A stretch of DNA of 64,000 nt from Rossellomorea aquimaris (GTDB lineage: Bacteria; Bacillota; Bacilli; Bacillales; Bacillaceae_B), in contig NZ_JAIVAT010000009.1 in assembly GCF_020172085.1 (NCBI RefSeq), forward strand, positions 248,001 through 312,000, read 5' to 3'. Of the stretch, positions 54,617 through 63,101 are shown one piece after another. Position numbers and translations under genes: made by a program. The notes below the pieces were generated by a model, which saw nothing but the letters and a program-made list of their open reading frames with translations, did not search any database and was not told the origin of the DNA. Numbering within the stretch: the stretch's first letter is position 1; every line of letters begins with the position of its first letter.

Positions 54617-55807
54617 ATGATAAAGGATGGTTGGATGAACCGTTTTGTTGAGAGAGTCGAGCTTTATTTTTTGAGTGAGAATCCGTTTGTGCAGAGGTAT
54701 GCGATTGAGATGTTGGAGGATACGTATTTACCTTGTGGGAAGACATTATTGACCGGGTTAAGGGCCGTTGACCGCGGTCTAGTTTCGGAGTATCCTTCTT
54801 CTGTGCTCCCAAACCTGATGTACCTGCCACTAAATGAGGAAGGGGTCATGGAGGTCATTAATCGATTAAAGAGTCTTGGCAATGAGGACGACGATCGGTT
54901 TTTTTATATTCAATTACTGCTAAATGCTGATACTGATTTGTTAATTGCATACAAAAATGAAGTCAAAAGCTTTGTGGGTGATGGTCAATTAGCAGACATT
55001 GTAAAACTTCCTTCTTTGACGGCTGAGGAGCTCTACAAGGATCTTGCTGACATTAGCGTTTACTTAGATAATGAAAGATTTAATCAATCCCTTTATGACC
55101 ATGGTAAAAGAATCATAAAAGAGTTGATCAATAAAAACGAGATCGAAAGTTGGGAAATACAAGCGGGACTGCAAGATAGCGTGGAGAATATTGATGGGTT
55201 TGATTTTAACGGGATCTTCATCGTTTATTCTTCAGGTGAACTTCGTGAAGAAAACGTGGTCCCACAGTTAGTTAATCTCTTCAAAGATGAAGACGAAAGT
55301 GATACGTTATTCGAGGAAGTAGCCAATGCCCTTGTAAAAATTGGGACGGACCAAGTGGTACGCGAGGTTGAAAAAGTAGCCCTCTTTGGAAATACCTATT
55401 TCTACACGCTGGATGTTCTTGGCAGAATAAAAACCAAAGAAGCAGAACAAGCTCTGTTAAGATTATTTGACCGAACGAACGATGTGACCGCTAAAACACT
55501 GATTGCAGATTATTTATGCCAGCAGCTGTCAACAGATGCGATTCCAAAAATTGAAGCGCTCATCGATGAAGGCTATGATGAAAACATGCTTTGTCTAGAA
55601 GAATCCCTTTACGTCAACTGCATCATGAACGAGATCAAGCATCCAAAACTCCCTATGTGGAGAAAAGTGATGGAAGAAGTCGAATACCCATCAATGAATG
55701 AGCCGCCGCTTATCGCTCCTCAACCTGCACAAACCGGAGACAAAGTTGGACGCAACGACCCCTGTCCATGTGGAAGCGGAAAAAAACACAAAAAGTGCTG
55801 CCTATAA
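54617..55807 (+). CDS. HEAT-like repeat protein with C-terminal SEC-C zinc motif
   Basis: This 396-aa protein is mostly helical, with HEAT-like pairs (residues about 190-310: LREENVVPQLVNLF, VANALVKIGTDQVVREVEKV, LGRIKTKEAEQALLRLF). It ends in a SEC-C motif, RNDPCPCGSGKKHKKCC, as in SecA C-termini. Such proteins may recruit SecB- or ribosome-related partners; the role here is unknown. AAGGAAATACT precedes the ATG. It stands alone. Confidence 0.88.
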   Translation: MIKDGWMNRFVERVELYFLSENPFVQRYAIEMLEDTYLPCGKTLLTGLRAVDRGLVSEYPSSVLPNLMYLPLNEEGVMEVINRLKSLGNEDDDRFFYIQLLLNADTDLLIAYKNEVKSFVGDGQLADIVKLPSLTAEELYKDLADISVYLDNERFNQSLYDHGKRIIKELINKNEIESWEIQAGLQDSVENIDGFDFNGIFIVYSSGELREENVVPQLVNLFKDEDESDTLFEEVANALVKIGTDQVVREVEKVALFGNTYFYTLDVLGRIKTKEAEQALLRLFDRTNDVTAKTLIADYLCQQLSTDAIPKIEALIDEGYDENMLCLEESLYVNCIMNEIKHPKLPMWRKVMEEVEYPSMNEPPLIAPQPAQTGDKVGRNDPCPCGSGKKHKKCCL

Positions 55808-55813
55808 CAGATT

Positions 55814-55853
55814 AGGGACGGACCTCCGCATTTTCATGCGGAAGCCCGTCCCT
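55814..55853 (+). terminator. Hairpin after the SEC-C gene with GGGACGGACCTC arm
   Basis: AGGGACGG pairs with CCGTCCCT, and CCGCA with TGCGG inside it, then TTTAAC. It lies seven bases after the stop. The T run is short, so termination may be modest. A further GAGGTCCGTCCCTC copy (55887-55900) lies just before the metQ stop. Confidence 0.7.
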
Positions 55854-55899
55854 TTAACGTTTATTCACTTAAATTGGGTGCTTTTTGAGGTCCGTCCCT

Positions 55900-56715
55900 C
55901 TATTTCATCCACTCCGGCTTGCCGAAGCCTTTGAATTCTTTGTCGATGACTTTTTCGAATTCTTCCGCTTCTACAACTGCTTTGATGTCTTTGGCGAGTT
56001 GGGAGTCGACGTCTTTTGCGTTCACTACTACACGGTTACGGTATTGGTCGGGCATATCTTCAAGCTGAAGGGCATCCAGCAAGTCCATGTCAGCCGCAAG
56101 TGCGTAGTTGCCTGGTACTGCTGACAGGTCCACACTGTCGACGGCTCTTGGAAGCTGTGCTGCTTCGATTGGCTTGAACTGCAGGTTTTTCACATTTTCA
56201 TCAATGTCTTTCTCTGATACCGTCAGTGGATTCGTGTCCGGTTTTAACGTGATCAACTTGGCATCCTCAAGAATCTGAAACGCTCTTGCCGCGTTCGTCG
56301 GATCGTTCGGGATTGCGATGGCACTGCCTTCCTTGATGTCTTCAATCGACTTGAACTTCTGAGAGTAGATTCCCATCGGAGCCGTCGGAACGACAATCAC
56401 TTCGGATAGATCCATGTTATGCTCCTTCGCGAAGGTCTCCATGTAGATTTTATGCTGGAACAGATTCGCATCAAGGTCTCCCTGGGCCAGCGCGTTATTG
56501 GGCTGGATATAATCACTGAATTCCTTCACTTCCACCGTGTATCCTTTTTCTTCAAGACCGGGCTTGATCGCCTTGGTCACCATATCACTGTATGGACCGG
56601 ATGTCGCTCCGATCGTCACTTCTTTTTTATCTTCCGAGCTTGCCTCTTCTCCTCCACAAGCCGCTAATACGCTCACTGTTAGTGCGAATGCTGCTACTAG
56701 TATCCACTTTTTCAC
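55900..56715 (-). CDS. metQ: Methionine ABC transporter substrate-binding lipoprotein MetQ
   Basis: This 271-aa lipoprotein has lipobox LAAC (Cys20) and an NlpA/MetQ domain: IGATSGPYSDMVTKAIKPGL, NLFQHKIYMETF, AIPNDPTNAARAF and VNAKDVDSQLAKDIKAVV. It binds D- or L-methionine outside the membrane for MetNI. GTG start with AGGAGG upstream. It follows metI by 21 bases in a metN-metI-metQ operon behind a SAM riboswitch. Confidence 0.97.
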   Translation of the reverse strand: MKKWILVAAFALTVSVLAACGGEEASSEDKKEVTIGATSGPYSDMVTKAIKPGLEEKGYTVEVKEFSDYIQPNNALAQGDLDANLFQHKIYMETFAKEHNMDLSEVIVVPTAPMGIYSQKFKSIEDIKEGSAIAIPNDPTNAARAFQILEDAKLITLKPDTNPLTVSEKDIDENVKNLQFKPIEAAQLPRAVDSVDLSAVPGNYALAADMDLLDALQLEDMPDQYRNRVVVNAKDVDSQLAKDIKAVVEAEEFEKVIDKEFKGFGKPEWMK

Positions 56716-56736
56716 TCGTTGTTCCTCCTAAAGTCG

Positions 56737-57402
56737 TTATCGTTTATCAACCAATCTAGCAAACACATCACCCGTATATTGGATGAGTTGAACCAAACAA
56801 ATCAGAATCACGACGGTAGTGATCATCACCGTGTTGTCATATCGGTAATATCCGAAGCGGATAGCCAGGTCCCCGACCCCACCTCCACCGACGATGCCGG
56901 CCATAGCGGAATAGGCGACTAAACTGATCGTTGTAATCGTAATGGCCTGTATGACGGCCGGTCGTGCTTCAGGTAACAGCACATCTTTAATGATCATCCA
57001 AGGACTTGCCCCGACGGAAACCGAGGCTTCAATGACTCCCTTATCAATTTCCCTTAAAGACGTTTCTACCATTCTCGCAAAAAATGGAATGCCTGCTACC
57101 GAAAGGGATACGGAAGCGGCCGTCGGTCCAATCGTCGTCCCTGTCAAAAATTTCGTCAAAGGTAAAAGGGCCACTAGTAATATGATGAACGGAACTGAAC
57201 GGACCATATTTACAACGAATCCGACCACCTTTTTTATAAAACTATTTTGTAAAAACAACCCTTTATCTGTCACAAATAGCAATATCCCCAGTGGTAAGCC
57301 AAGCACAATCGCTACAGCCAGTGAGATCCCCACCATATACACCGTTTCAAAAAAGGCTTTATTCAATTCTGGTAAAATAGCAGTCAATGAATCAGGCAGC
57401 AT
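56737..57402 (-). CDS. metI: Methionine ABC transporter permease MetI
   Basis: This 221-aa permease has five hydrophobic segments and the EAA-type loop VSVGASPWMIIKDVLLPEA that contacts the ATPase, plus GGGGVGDLAIRFGYYRY typical of MetI. It overlaps the end of metN by 11 bases, with GGAGG before its ATG. Confidence 0.97.
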   Translation of the reverse strand: MLPDSLTAILPELNKAFFETVYMVGISLAVAIVLGLPLGILLFVTDKGLFLQNSFIKKVVGFVVNMVRSVPFIILLVALLPLTKFLTGTTIGPTAASVSLSVAGIPFFARMVETSLREIDKGVIEASVSVGASPWMIIKDVLLPEARPAVIQAITITTISLVAYSAMAGIVGGGGVGDLAIRFGYYRYDNTVMITTVVILICLVQLIQYTGDVFARLVDKR

Positions 57403-58405
57403 CCGCTAGCACCTCCAGACTTTGTGTCTTCGCTGTGATATAGTGAATCGCCGCATCGATCTCACTCGACGGACCAATCAGCTCCATGATGAAGATCCCG
57501 AGTGGAACGTCCTGAATATATTCAATCTTGCCATGAAGGATATTCCCCCTTACCTTGTACCGCTGAAACACCTCTGACACTACGCTTTCCTCAGCGATGG
57601 ATCCTTTGAATTGGATTTTGATAAGCTTCCCCGTTCGTGATTCCACCAGATGAGGCGGCAGTTCGAATTGGAGAATCGTTTCGATAAACTGCTTCGTCAA
57701 AGGCTGTTTCGGATTGGCAAACAGGTCATATACCGGTCCTTCCTCCACAATCTTCCCGTCCTGCATCACAGCCATCCGGTCGCAGATTTCCTTCACCACT
57801 TCCATTTCGTGGGTGATGAGGACGATCGTCAATCCCAGTTCTTTGTTGATCTTCTTCAACAGCCTTAAAATCGATTTCGTCGTATTCGGATCGAGAGCCG
57901 ATGTCGCTTCGTCACAAAGTAATACGGATGGATTGTTTGCGAGGGCCCTTGCTATCCCTACTCTCTGCTTCTGTCCGCCGCTGAGCTGGGCAGGATAGGC
58001 ATCCGCTTTGTCGGATAGACCGACCATCTCGAGAAGTTCAACGACTCTTGGTTTGATCTCAGCTTTTGGAACATGTGCCGCTTTCAAAGCAAAGGCCAGA
58101 TTGTCAAAAACCGTTTTGGATTTAATGAGATGAAAATGCTGAAAGATCATACTCGTTTTCTGACGGGCGAGTCGAAGACCTTTTGGCGTGAGCTTCGTAA
58201 AATCCTGCCCATCAATGATGATCTCCCCTGATGTAGGGGTTTCCAATAGATTCAGACAGCGGATGAGAGAACTCTTCCCGGCTCCGCTGTATCCGACGAT
58301 CCCGAAGATCTCTCCCTTTTGGATGGTGACAGAGACGTTATCAACACCAACCACCGTCTGCTTTTTTGTTTTGTATGTTTTCACTAGATTCCGGATCTCG
58401 ATCAA
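57392..58405 (-). CDS. metN: Methionine ABC transporter ATP-binding protein MetN
   Basis: This protein of about 337 aa has Walker A GYSGAGKSS, signature LSGGQKQRVGIARAL, Walker B VLLCDEATSALD, the H-loop VLITHEMEV and a C-terminal NIL regulatory domain (after about residue 265), which binds methionine to inhibit transport. The TTG at 58405 has GGGG eight bases upstream; a GTG nine bases earlier lies in that site. Confidence 0.96.
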   Translation of the reverse strand: MIEIRNLVKTYKTKKQTVVGVDNVSVTIQKGEIFGIVGYSGAGKSSLIRCLNLLETPTSGEIIIDGQDFTKLTPKGLRLARQKTSMIFQHFHLIKSKTVFDNLAFALKAAHVPKAEIKPRVVELLEMVGLSDKADAYPAQLSGGQKQRVGIARALANNPSVLLCDEATSALDPNTTKSILRLLKKINKELGLTIVLITHEMEVVKEICDRMAVMQDGKIVEEGPVYDLFANPKQPLTKQFIETILQFELPPHLVESRTGKLIKIQFKGSIAEESVVSEVFQRYKVRGNILHGKIEYIQDVPLGIFIMELIGPSSEIDAAIHYITAKTQSLEVLADAA

Positions 58406-58429
58406 TGTGCACACCCCTTTTTCTCCAAT

Positions 58430-58580
58430 AAAAAAATGCCTCTTTCAACTGAAAGAAGCATCGCTTGTCTATCTCGACTTATCTTTCAGAATGAAATCAT
58501 TCTGCAGGAATTAGCACCGTTCCAATACTGGAGGTTGCCGGACGTCATAGGGCCTGATCCCTCGGTCACTCTGGATAATT
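58430..58580 (-). promoter_or_regulatory. SAM-I (S-box) riboswitch with terminator, upstream of metNIQ
   Basis: On the minus strand the leader has the S-box core: TTATCCAGAGTGACCGAGGG, GGCCCTATGA, CCGGCAACC and GGTGCTAATTCC, with P1 closed by TTATC/GATAA. Downstream is a terminator hairpin TGCTTCTTTCA/TGAAAGAGGCA (58437-58461) followed by seven T. High SAM should end transcription and so reduce methionine uptake. Confidence 0.95.
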
Positions 58581-58617
58581 GAATGTATGTAATTTTCAAA
58601 ATTTTATCTTATTGAGG

Positions 58618-58646
58618 ATAATACTGGGTATTGGTAGGGAAGTCAA
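58618..58646 (-). promoter_or_regulatory. Sigma-A promoter of the metNIQ operon
   Basis: TTGACT (58646-58641) and TATTAT (58623-58618) are 17 bases apart on the minus strand, about 40 bases before the riboswitch. Confidence 0.85.
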
Positions 58647-58670
58647 TAGATAATTTTTCATAGAGTTTTA

Positions 58671-58684
58671 TGTAAGCGCTATCT
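58671..58684. promoter_or_regulatory. Possible cre-like sequence
   Basis: TGTAAGCGCTATCT matches the cre consensus at 13 of 14 positions. It lies between the lacI terminator and the metNIQ promoter, about 25 bases upstream of that -35, an unusual place; it may be chance. Confidence 0.35.
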
Positions 58685-58715
58685 TTGTTGTCTTATTAAC
58701 ATAAACTTTTAGTAA

Positions 58716-58757
58716 TAAAAACCTGGCCTCTCCCATCCATCCAGGAAAGACCAGGTT
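58716..58757 (-). terminator. Terminator after the lacI-type gene
   Basis: AACCTGG and CCAGGTT close a stem that includes TCTTTCC/GGGAGAGG, followed on the minus strand by TTTTTATT. Confidence 0.88.
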
Positions 58758-58764
58758 CCTTATT

Positions 58765-59754
58765 TTATCGTTTCTTCACCGATTCCCTTTCAACAAGCTC
58801 CGTAGTCAATTTATAATACGAATCGACTTCTTCCTTCATGAGCATTTGAAAGATGAGGTGAACGGCCAGTGCACCGGCTTCGTACTTCGGCTGTCTCATG
58901 GTCGTCAATGGTGGAGACACGTATTCTGACAGTTGGATATCATCAAAACCCATGACAGAAATATCCCCTGGAACCGAAATGTTTTTTTCGTTCAATGCCT
59001 GTAAGCCGCCGATCGCCATTTCATCGTTTGCGTAGAAGATGGCCTCGGGGACATCTCTCTGAGCAATCAGCATTTTGGTAGCCTGATAGCCACCTTCACG
59101 CGTGAAGCCCCCAGATACTTTCCACTTTGATTTATATTCGATACCGTTTTTATTCAGTGCTTCCCGGAAACCCTGGAAACGCCGGTCATTGTCATGAGAG
59201 TTGTATGGTCCGCTGATATAGGCAATATCACGGTTCCCCCTCTCAATCAAATGTTCCGTCGCCACGAAGGCTCCGTGCACATTGTCGACTTCGATCTGGG
59301 TGACGTGATCGCTTTTGATGCTCCGGTCGAGAACCACGATCGGAAAGCCTTCTCTTGCTGATTCAAGGATCGTCTCGTCGCTTATGTTATGAGCAAGGAT
59401 AATAACACCGTCGACCCGTTTTTCCTTCAGGAATTTAACAGCCGTCGACTGCACTCCCCCGATGGAACTGCACGCAATTAAATCATATCCATTCGTGGAG
59501 GTGACATCCTGTACGCCCTTGATCAGTTCAGAATAATAAGGACCTGAGAGGTCGCTCAATATCAAGGCGATTGTATTGGTACTTGTCCTTTTCAAATCGG
59601 AAGCAAGCCCGTTTTTTTGGTAATTCAATTGTTTGGCTGCCGCTAATACCTTTTGTCTTGTTTCTTCGCTCACTTTTTTACTGTTGTTCAGTGCATAAGA
59701 AGCGGTCGAAACAGCGACTCCGGAAAGCTTGGCCACATCTTTGATGGTTGCCAT
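58765..59754 (-). CDS. LacI-family transcriptional regulator
   Basis: This protein of about 329 aa has an N-terminal LacI HTH (MATIKDVAKLSGVAVSTASY) and a hinge, then a periplasmic-binding-protein-like sensor with VILAHNISDETILESA, DNVHGAFVATEHLIERG, AIFYANDEMAIGGLQAL and VMGFDDIQLSEYVSPPLTTM. The frame is open upstream, but AGGATGTGAACTT sets the ATG at 59754. It probably represses the glucosidase and sugar-ABC genes. A TGAAA-GCG-TTTCA operator lies about 70 bases upstream. Confidence 0.95.
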   Translation of the reverse strand: MATIKDVAKLSGVAVSTASYALNNSKKVSEETRQKVLAAAKQLNYQKNGLASDLKRTSTNTIALILSDLSGPYYSELIKGVQDVTSTNGYDLIACSSIGGVQSTAVKFLKEKRVDGVIILAHNISDETILESAREGFPIVVLDRSIKSDHVTQIEVDNVHGAFVATEHLIERGNRDIAYISGPYNSHDNDRRFQGFREALNKNGIEYKSKWKVSGGFTREGGYQATKMLIAQRDVPEAIFYANDEMAIGGLQALNEKNISVPGDISVMGFDDIQLSEYVSPPLTTMRQPKYEAGALAVHLIFQMLMKEEVDSYYKLTTELVERESVKKR

Positions 59755-59823
59755 AAGTTCACATCCTATTGCTTCTAAAAATGAAGGCATCCTTCTTTAC
59801 TAGATTCTTCTATCCATTATACA

Positions 59824-59836
59824 TGAAAGCGTTTCA
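59824..59836. promoter_or_regulatory. LacI-type operator/cre-like site
   Basis: TGAAA-GCG-TTTCA is a palindrome of the kind bound by LacI/CcpA family proteins. It lies about 70 bases upstream of the lacI-family start, so autoregulation is plausible. Confidence 0.6.
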
Positions 59837-60002
59837 ATTAATTGGTTGTTTTTCAAGTGACATTCACTACGATGTTAATTGAAACGAGCATTTTAGTGGT
59901 TCATTCGATAGAAATAACCTCTTAACATACCCGTTTTGATCAAAACTTTTTTAAAATGGCCCTAATGAGGTCTTATTTTAGATCTGCATCCTCTTAAACC
60001 TA

Positions 60003-60110
60003 TATCTCGAGCCTTATATGAGCCGGTTTTCAGACTTTATGAGCCGGATTCTAGATATATGAGCCACTTGCAAGACTTTATGATCCGTCTCACAAATATA
60101 TGAGCTTCTT
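60003..60110. repeat. Phased TATGAGCC repeat array
   Basis: TATGAG/TATGAT boxes begin at 60017, 60038, 60058, 60079 and 60099, so the spacing alternates 21, 20, 21, 20; GAGCC at 60009 is 11 bases before the first. Boxes alternate in flank (AGACTT then ATA), giving a 41-base higher-order unit. It lies between the glucosidase 3' end and lacI. Confidence 0.85.
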
Positions 60111-60151
60111 GTCGAAAAATCCACATATTTCAAACCAGACCCTACCTATCC

Positions 60152-61798
60152 TCACTCTTCCCTACCATTCAATAAATACACAACGGCTTCATAAGGACGA
60201 AGACGCCCAATTCCTGACGGTTTTTCACTCGTATCGGAGTAATTACTGATGATCATTTCTCCATGAGCATCATCCAGTCCTTCAGGCAAATGAAAGTCAG
60301 GAGTTCCTCCGTAAAAATTCGCGACGACGACCAGGGTTTGACCTTCCCATTTTCTCGTGTAGGACATGATCTCCGGATGATCTTCCAATAATAATTCATA
60401 CTCTCCATAAATGAGGATATCCAATCGTTTCCTCAGGGCGATGAGTTTTTGATAATGATAAAAGATAGAGTTTTGATTTTCCATTGCCTCTAGAGCATTG
60501 ATTTCTTTATAGTTTTCATTCACTTCAATCCAAGGAACACTATTCGTAAAGCCGGCATGAACCTCATCATTCCACTGAAAAGGGGTCCTGGCATTGTCTC
60601 TGCCCTTCGCACGGATTGATTGGATGATTTCCTTCTCCGGCACACCCTCTGATCTTTTTTCATGAAAATAGTTGATCGTTTCTATGTCGCGATAGCGGTT
60701 GATATTGTCCCAGTCGATATTCGTCATCCCGATTTCTTCACCTTGATAGATGAAAGGAGTCCCCTGCATCATATGAAGGACGGTTGCGAGCATTTTGGCG
60801 GATTCGATCCGGTATTCTTGGTCGTTCCCCCACCTCGATACGATACGCGGCTGGTCGTGATTATTCCAGTATAAACTGTTCCATCCCTTCTGAAACAGGG
60901 ATGTCTGCCAGGTGCTCAGCACTTTTTTCAGCTCGACGAAATCCAGTTCCTTTAATGCCCATTTCCCTTCGCCGGCTCTTTCGTCCAGGGACATATGCTG
61001 AAAGGTGAACACCATGTCGAGTTCATTCCGTCCTTTCCCTGTGTAAAGCTGAGCGGTTTCCGGCGTAGCGGAAGGGGTCTCTCCCACCGTGACCGTTGGA
61101 TATTGAGAGAGGACCCGTTCGTTCATTTCCCGTAAATACTCATGAAGCTTCGGCCCGTCGGTAAGTACTTTCTCATCTATTGCCTTCCCGATCAGATCGA
61201 TCACATCCATGCGGAACCCGCTGACTCCTTTACTGAGCCAGAAGTTCATCATGTTGTACAAATGCTCACGGACTTCCGGGTTATGGAGGTTGAGGTCCGG
61301 CTGTTTTTTACTGAAAAGATGAAAGTAATATTCGCCTGATTGTTCATCCCTTTCCCAGGCAGGTCCGCTGAAAACGGATTGGATGTCACTTGGGGGACCG
61401 TCCTGACTGTCCCTCCAAATATAGTAATCCCGGTAAGGATTGTCCTTGGATTTCCTGGACTCCATGAACCATGGGTGCTCATCAGAAGTATGGTTGATGA
61501 CGAGATCCATCATGATGTGGATGTCCCGTTTCTTCGCTTCCTCAATCAATCTTTCCATGTCTTCCATCGTACCGAAATCATCCATGATGTCATAATAATT
61601 GCTGATATCATAGCCGTTATCATCGTTCGGGGATTGATAGACCGGGCTTAACCAGATAATATCGATCCCGAGAAGCTGGAGGTAATCGAGCTTTTCGATG
61701 ATGCCTTGAAGATCTCCGATACCGTCTCCGTTCGTATCATTGAAGCTTCTTGGGTATATTTGATATATTGTGGACTGCTGCCACCATGCTTTTTCCAT
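60152..61798 (-). CDS. GH13 alpha-glucosidase (oligo-1,6-glucosidase/MalL type)
   Basis: This 548-aa TIM-barrel enzyme has the four GH13 conserved regions: DLVINHTSDEHPWF, GFRMDVIDLIG (nucleophile near 198), VGETPSATPE (acid near 239) and NNHDQPR (near 314). It should hydrolyse isomaltose- or maltose-type oligosaccharides. AGGTG precedes the ATG. It lies behind two sugar ABC permease genes on the same strand and upstream of the LacI regulator. Confidence 0.95.
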   Translation of the reverse strand: MEKAWWQQSTIYQIYPRSFNDTNGDGIGDLQGIIEKLDYLQLLGIDIIWLSPVYQSPNDDNGYDISNYYDIMDDFGTMEDMERLIEEAKKRDIHIMMDLVINHTSDEHPWFMESRKSKDNPYRDYYIWRDSQDGPPSDIQSVFSGPAWERDEQSGEYYFHLFSKKQPDLNLHNPEVREHLYNMMNFWLSKGVSGFRMDVIDLIGKAIDEKVLTDGPKLHEYLREMNERVLSQYPTVTVGETPSATPETAQLYTGKGRNELDMVFTFQHMSLDERAGEGKWALKELDFVELKKVLSTWQTSLFQKGWNSLYWNNHDQPRIVSRWGNDQEYRIESAKMLATVLHMMQGTPFIYQGEEIGMTNIDWDNINRYRDIETINYFHEKRSEGVPEKEIIQSIRAKGRDNARTPFQWNDEVHAGFTNSVPWIEVNENYKEINALEAMENQNSIFYHYQKLIALRKRLDILIYGEYELLLEDHPEIMSYTRKWEGQTLVVVANFYGGTPDFHLPEGLDDAHGEMIISNYSDTSEKPSGIGRLRPYEAVVYLLNGREE

Positions 61799-61820
61799 CG
61801 TTTCACCTCAATAATATAGT

Positions 61821-61945
61821 GTTGATTTCCGCTCCAGGTGCTCGCTTTCCGCGGGGCGTGAGTTGAGCCTACTCGGGCTAAAGCCCTGTGGGGTCTCAAC
61901 TTTCCCGCGTTTCCCGCAGGAGTCGAGCACCTTCCGCTTCAATCT
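61821..61945. repeat. Long imperfect palindrome, Bacillaceae-type dispersed repeat
   Basis: TTGATTTCCGCTCCAGGTGCTCG at the left is matched by CGAGCACC-TTCCGCTTCAAT at the right, with GTTGAG/CTCAAC and GGGCT/AGCCC in the centre. I recall similar elements in many Bacillus intergenic regions. It begins 22 bases before the glucosidase start, so it sits in that gene's promoter zone. Confidence 0.85.
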
Positions 61946-62194
61946 TTTAGTATAGATTCCTTAAACACTTGCTAAAATAGTTCCTATTAAAAGGAACTAT
62001 GAAGATCTGTGGAGCAAATATCCTTTGGTAGTAAGATGTAGCTGGTTTGTATACAGAAAAACAGGTAAATCGAGGCACTGAATGCTCGGTCAACACCTAG
62101 CTCCATGCAAAGAAAATTCCGCTCACTACTCTAAAAATACTGGTTAGGTAAAGAATTAGAGGTTCTTGGTTTTTACCACTGAAGATAAAAGAAA
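61946..62194. other. Gap with a short hairpin only
   Basis: This stretch has ATAGTTCCT/AGGAACTAT (about 61978-62001) and otherwise no supported gene or recognised element. Confidence 0.4.
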
Positions 62195-62232
62195 TGTACC
62201 AGGTACATTGATCACACTTTGTACCTGGTACA
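62195..62232 (-). terminator. Terminator after the permease gene, TGTACCAGGTACA type
   Basis: TGTACCAGGTACA (62195-62207) and its complement (62220-62232) form a 13-bp hairpin with a 12-base loop. The minus-strand exit is TTTCTTTT. It separates the ABC permeases from the glucosidase. Confidence 0.85.
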
Positions 62233-62238
62233 CGTCAC

Positions 62239-63069
62239 TCACTTAATACCCGACATCGTAAACCCTTCCACGATATATTTCTGGAAGAAGGAGAAGATGA
62301 TGATGATCGGGACCACCATGAAGGCTGCTCCCGCCATCTGCAGGCCGAAATTATTGGCGTATTGCCCTTGCAGCAATGAAAGTCCGACAGATAATGTGTA
62401 GAGACTTTCATCGTTGGCGATGATCAGCGGCCATAGGAAGCTGTTCCATGCCCCGATAAACGTCAGGATTCCCTGTACTGCGAAGATCGGCTTCGCAATC
62501 GGAACGATCAATCGGAAGAAAATATAGAACTCCCCTGCTCCGTCAAGCCTTGCCGCTTCGATCAAGTCAGTTGGAATTGTCGTCATGAACTGCCTGAATA
62601 AGAAAATACTGAAGGCTGCGGCGAGACCAGGCAGCACGATTCCCGTCATCGTATTCGTCAGTCCCATTTCATTCAGGATCAAATAAACCGGGATCATGGT
62701 AACCTGTGCAGGGATCATCATCGTGGCCAGCACGATATAGAAGATTTTCTCCCTGCCTTTAAACTGATACTTTGCAAACCCATACCCGGCCATGGCATTA
62801 AAGAATAAGCCGACAAAAGAGAATAACACGATGATCAACGTATTTCGTAAATACACACCGAAATTCATGCTTTCAAATAAATTTACGTAATTTTCGAGCG
62901 TCGGATTTTCCGGAATCAGGCTTGGCGGTATTTGTAGCACTTCACTTTCAGGCTTGAATGAGCTTGAGATCATCCATATAAAAGGAACGGAAACAATGAT
63001 TCCTCCTAGAGCAAGCAACAGGATGATAAAGAGCTTTTCCACCTTTGTTTTCGTTGTTTTGGTTTTCAT
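62239..63069 (-). CDS. Sugar ABC transporter permease, MalG/CUT1 type
   Basis: This 276-aa permease has six hydrophobic segments and the EAA loop EAARLDGAGEFYIFFRLIVP. It starts VPFIWMISSSFKPESEV-like, as MalG-type proteins do. It imports an oligosaccharide together with the MalF-type partner upstream. Only a weak ribosome site (GGGGCTGAATAT) precedes the ATG. Confidence 0.95.
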   Translation of the reverse strand: MKTKTTKTKVEKLFIILLLALGGIIVSVPFIWMISSSFKPESEVLQIPPSLIPENPTLENYVNLFESMNFGVYLRNTLIIVLFSFVGLFFNAMAGYGFAKYQFKGREKIFYIVLATMMIPAQVTMIPVYLILNEMGLTNTMTGIVLPGLAAAFSIFLFRQFMTTIPTDLIEAARLDGAGEFYIFFRLIVPIAKPIFAVQGILTFIGAWNSFLWPLIIANDESLYTLSVGLSLLQGQYANNFGLQMAGAAFMVVPIIIIFSFFQKYIVEGFTMSGIK

Positions 63070-63101
63070 ATATTCAGCCCCGATACTGTATAGTTTCGTT
63101 C

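Larger units (their letters stand above)
59755..60151. other. Gap upstream of lacI
   Basis: This 397-bp gap holds the lacI promoter and operator, a 14-bp palindrome GTTTTGATCAAAAC (59933-59946), and an array of TATGAGCC boxes (about 60003-60110). No gene is supported. Confidence 0.7.

Noticed and set aside
60003..60110. CRISPR array
   Set aside because: Repeat boxes are only about 8 bases, spacing is 12-13 bases and no cas genes are near.
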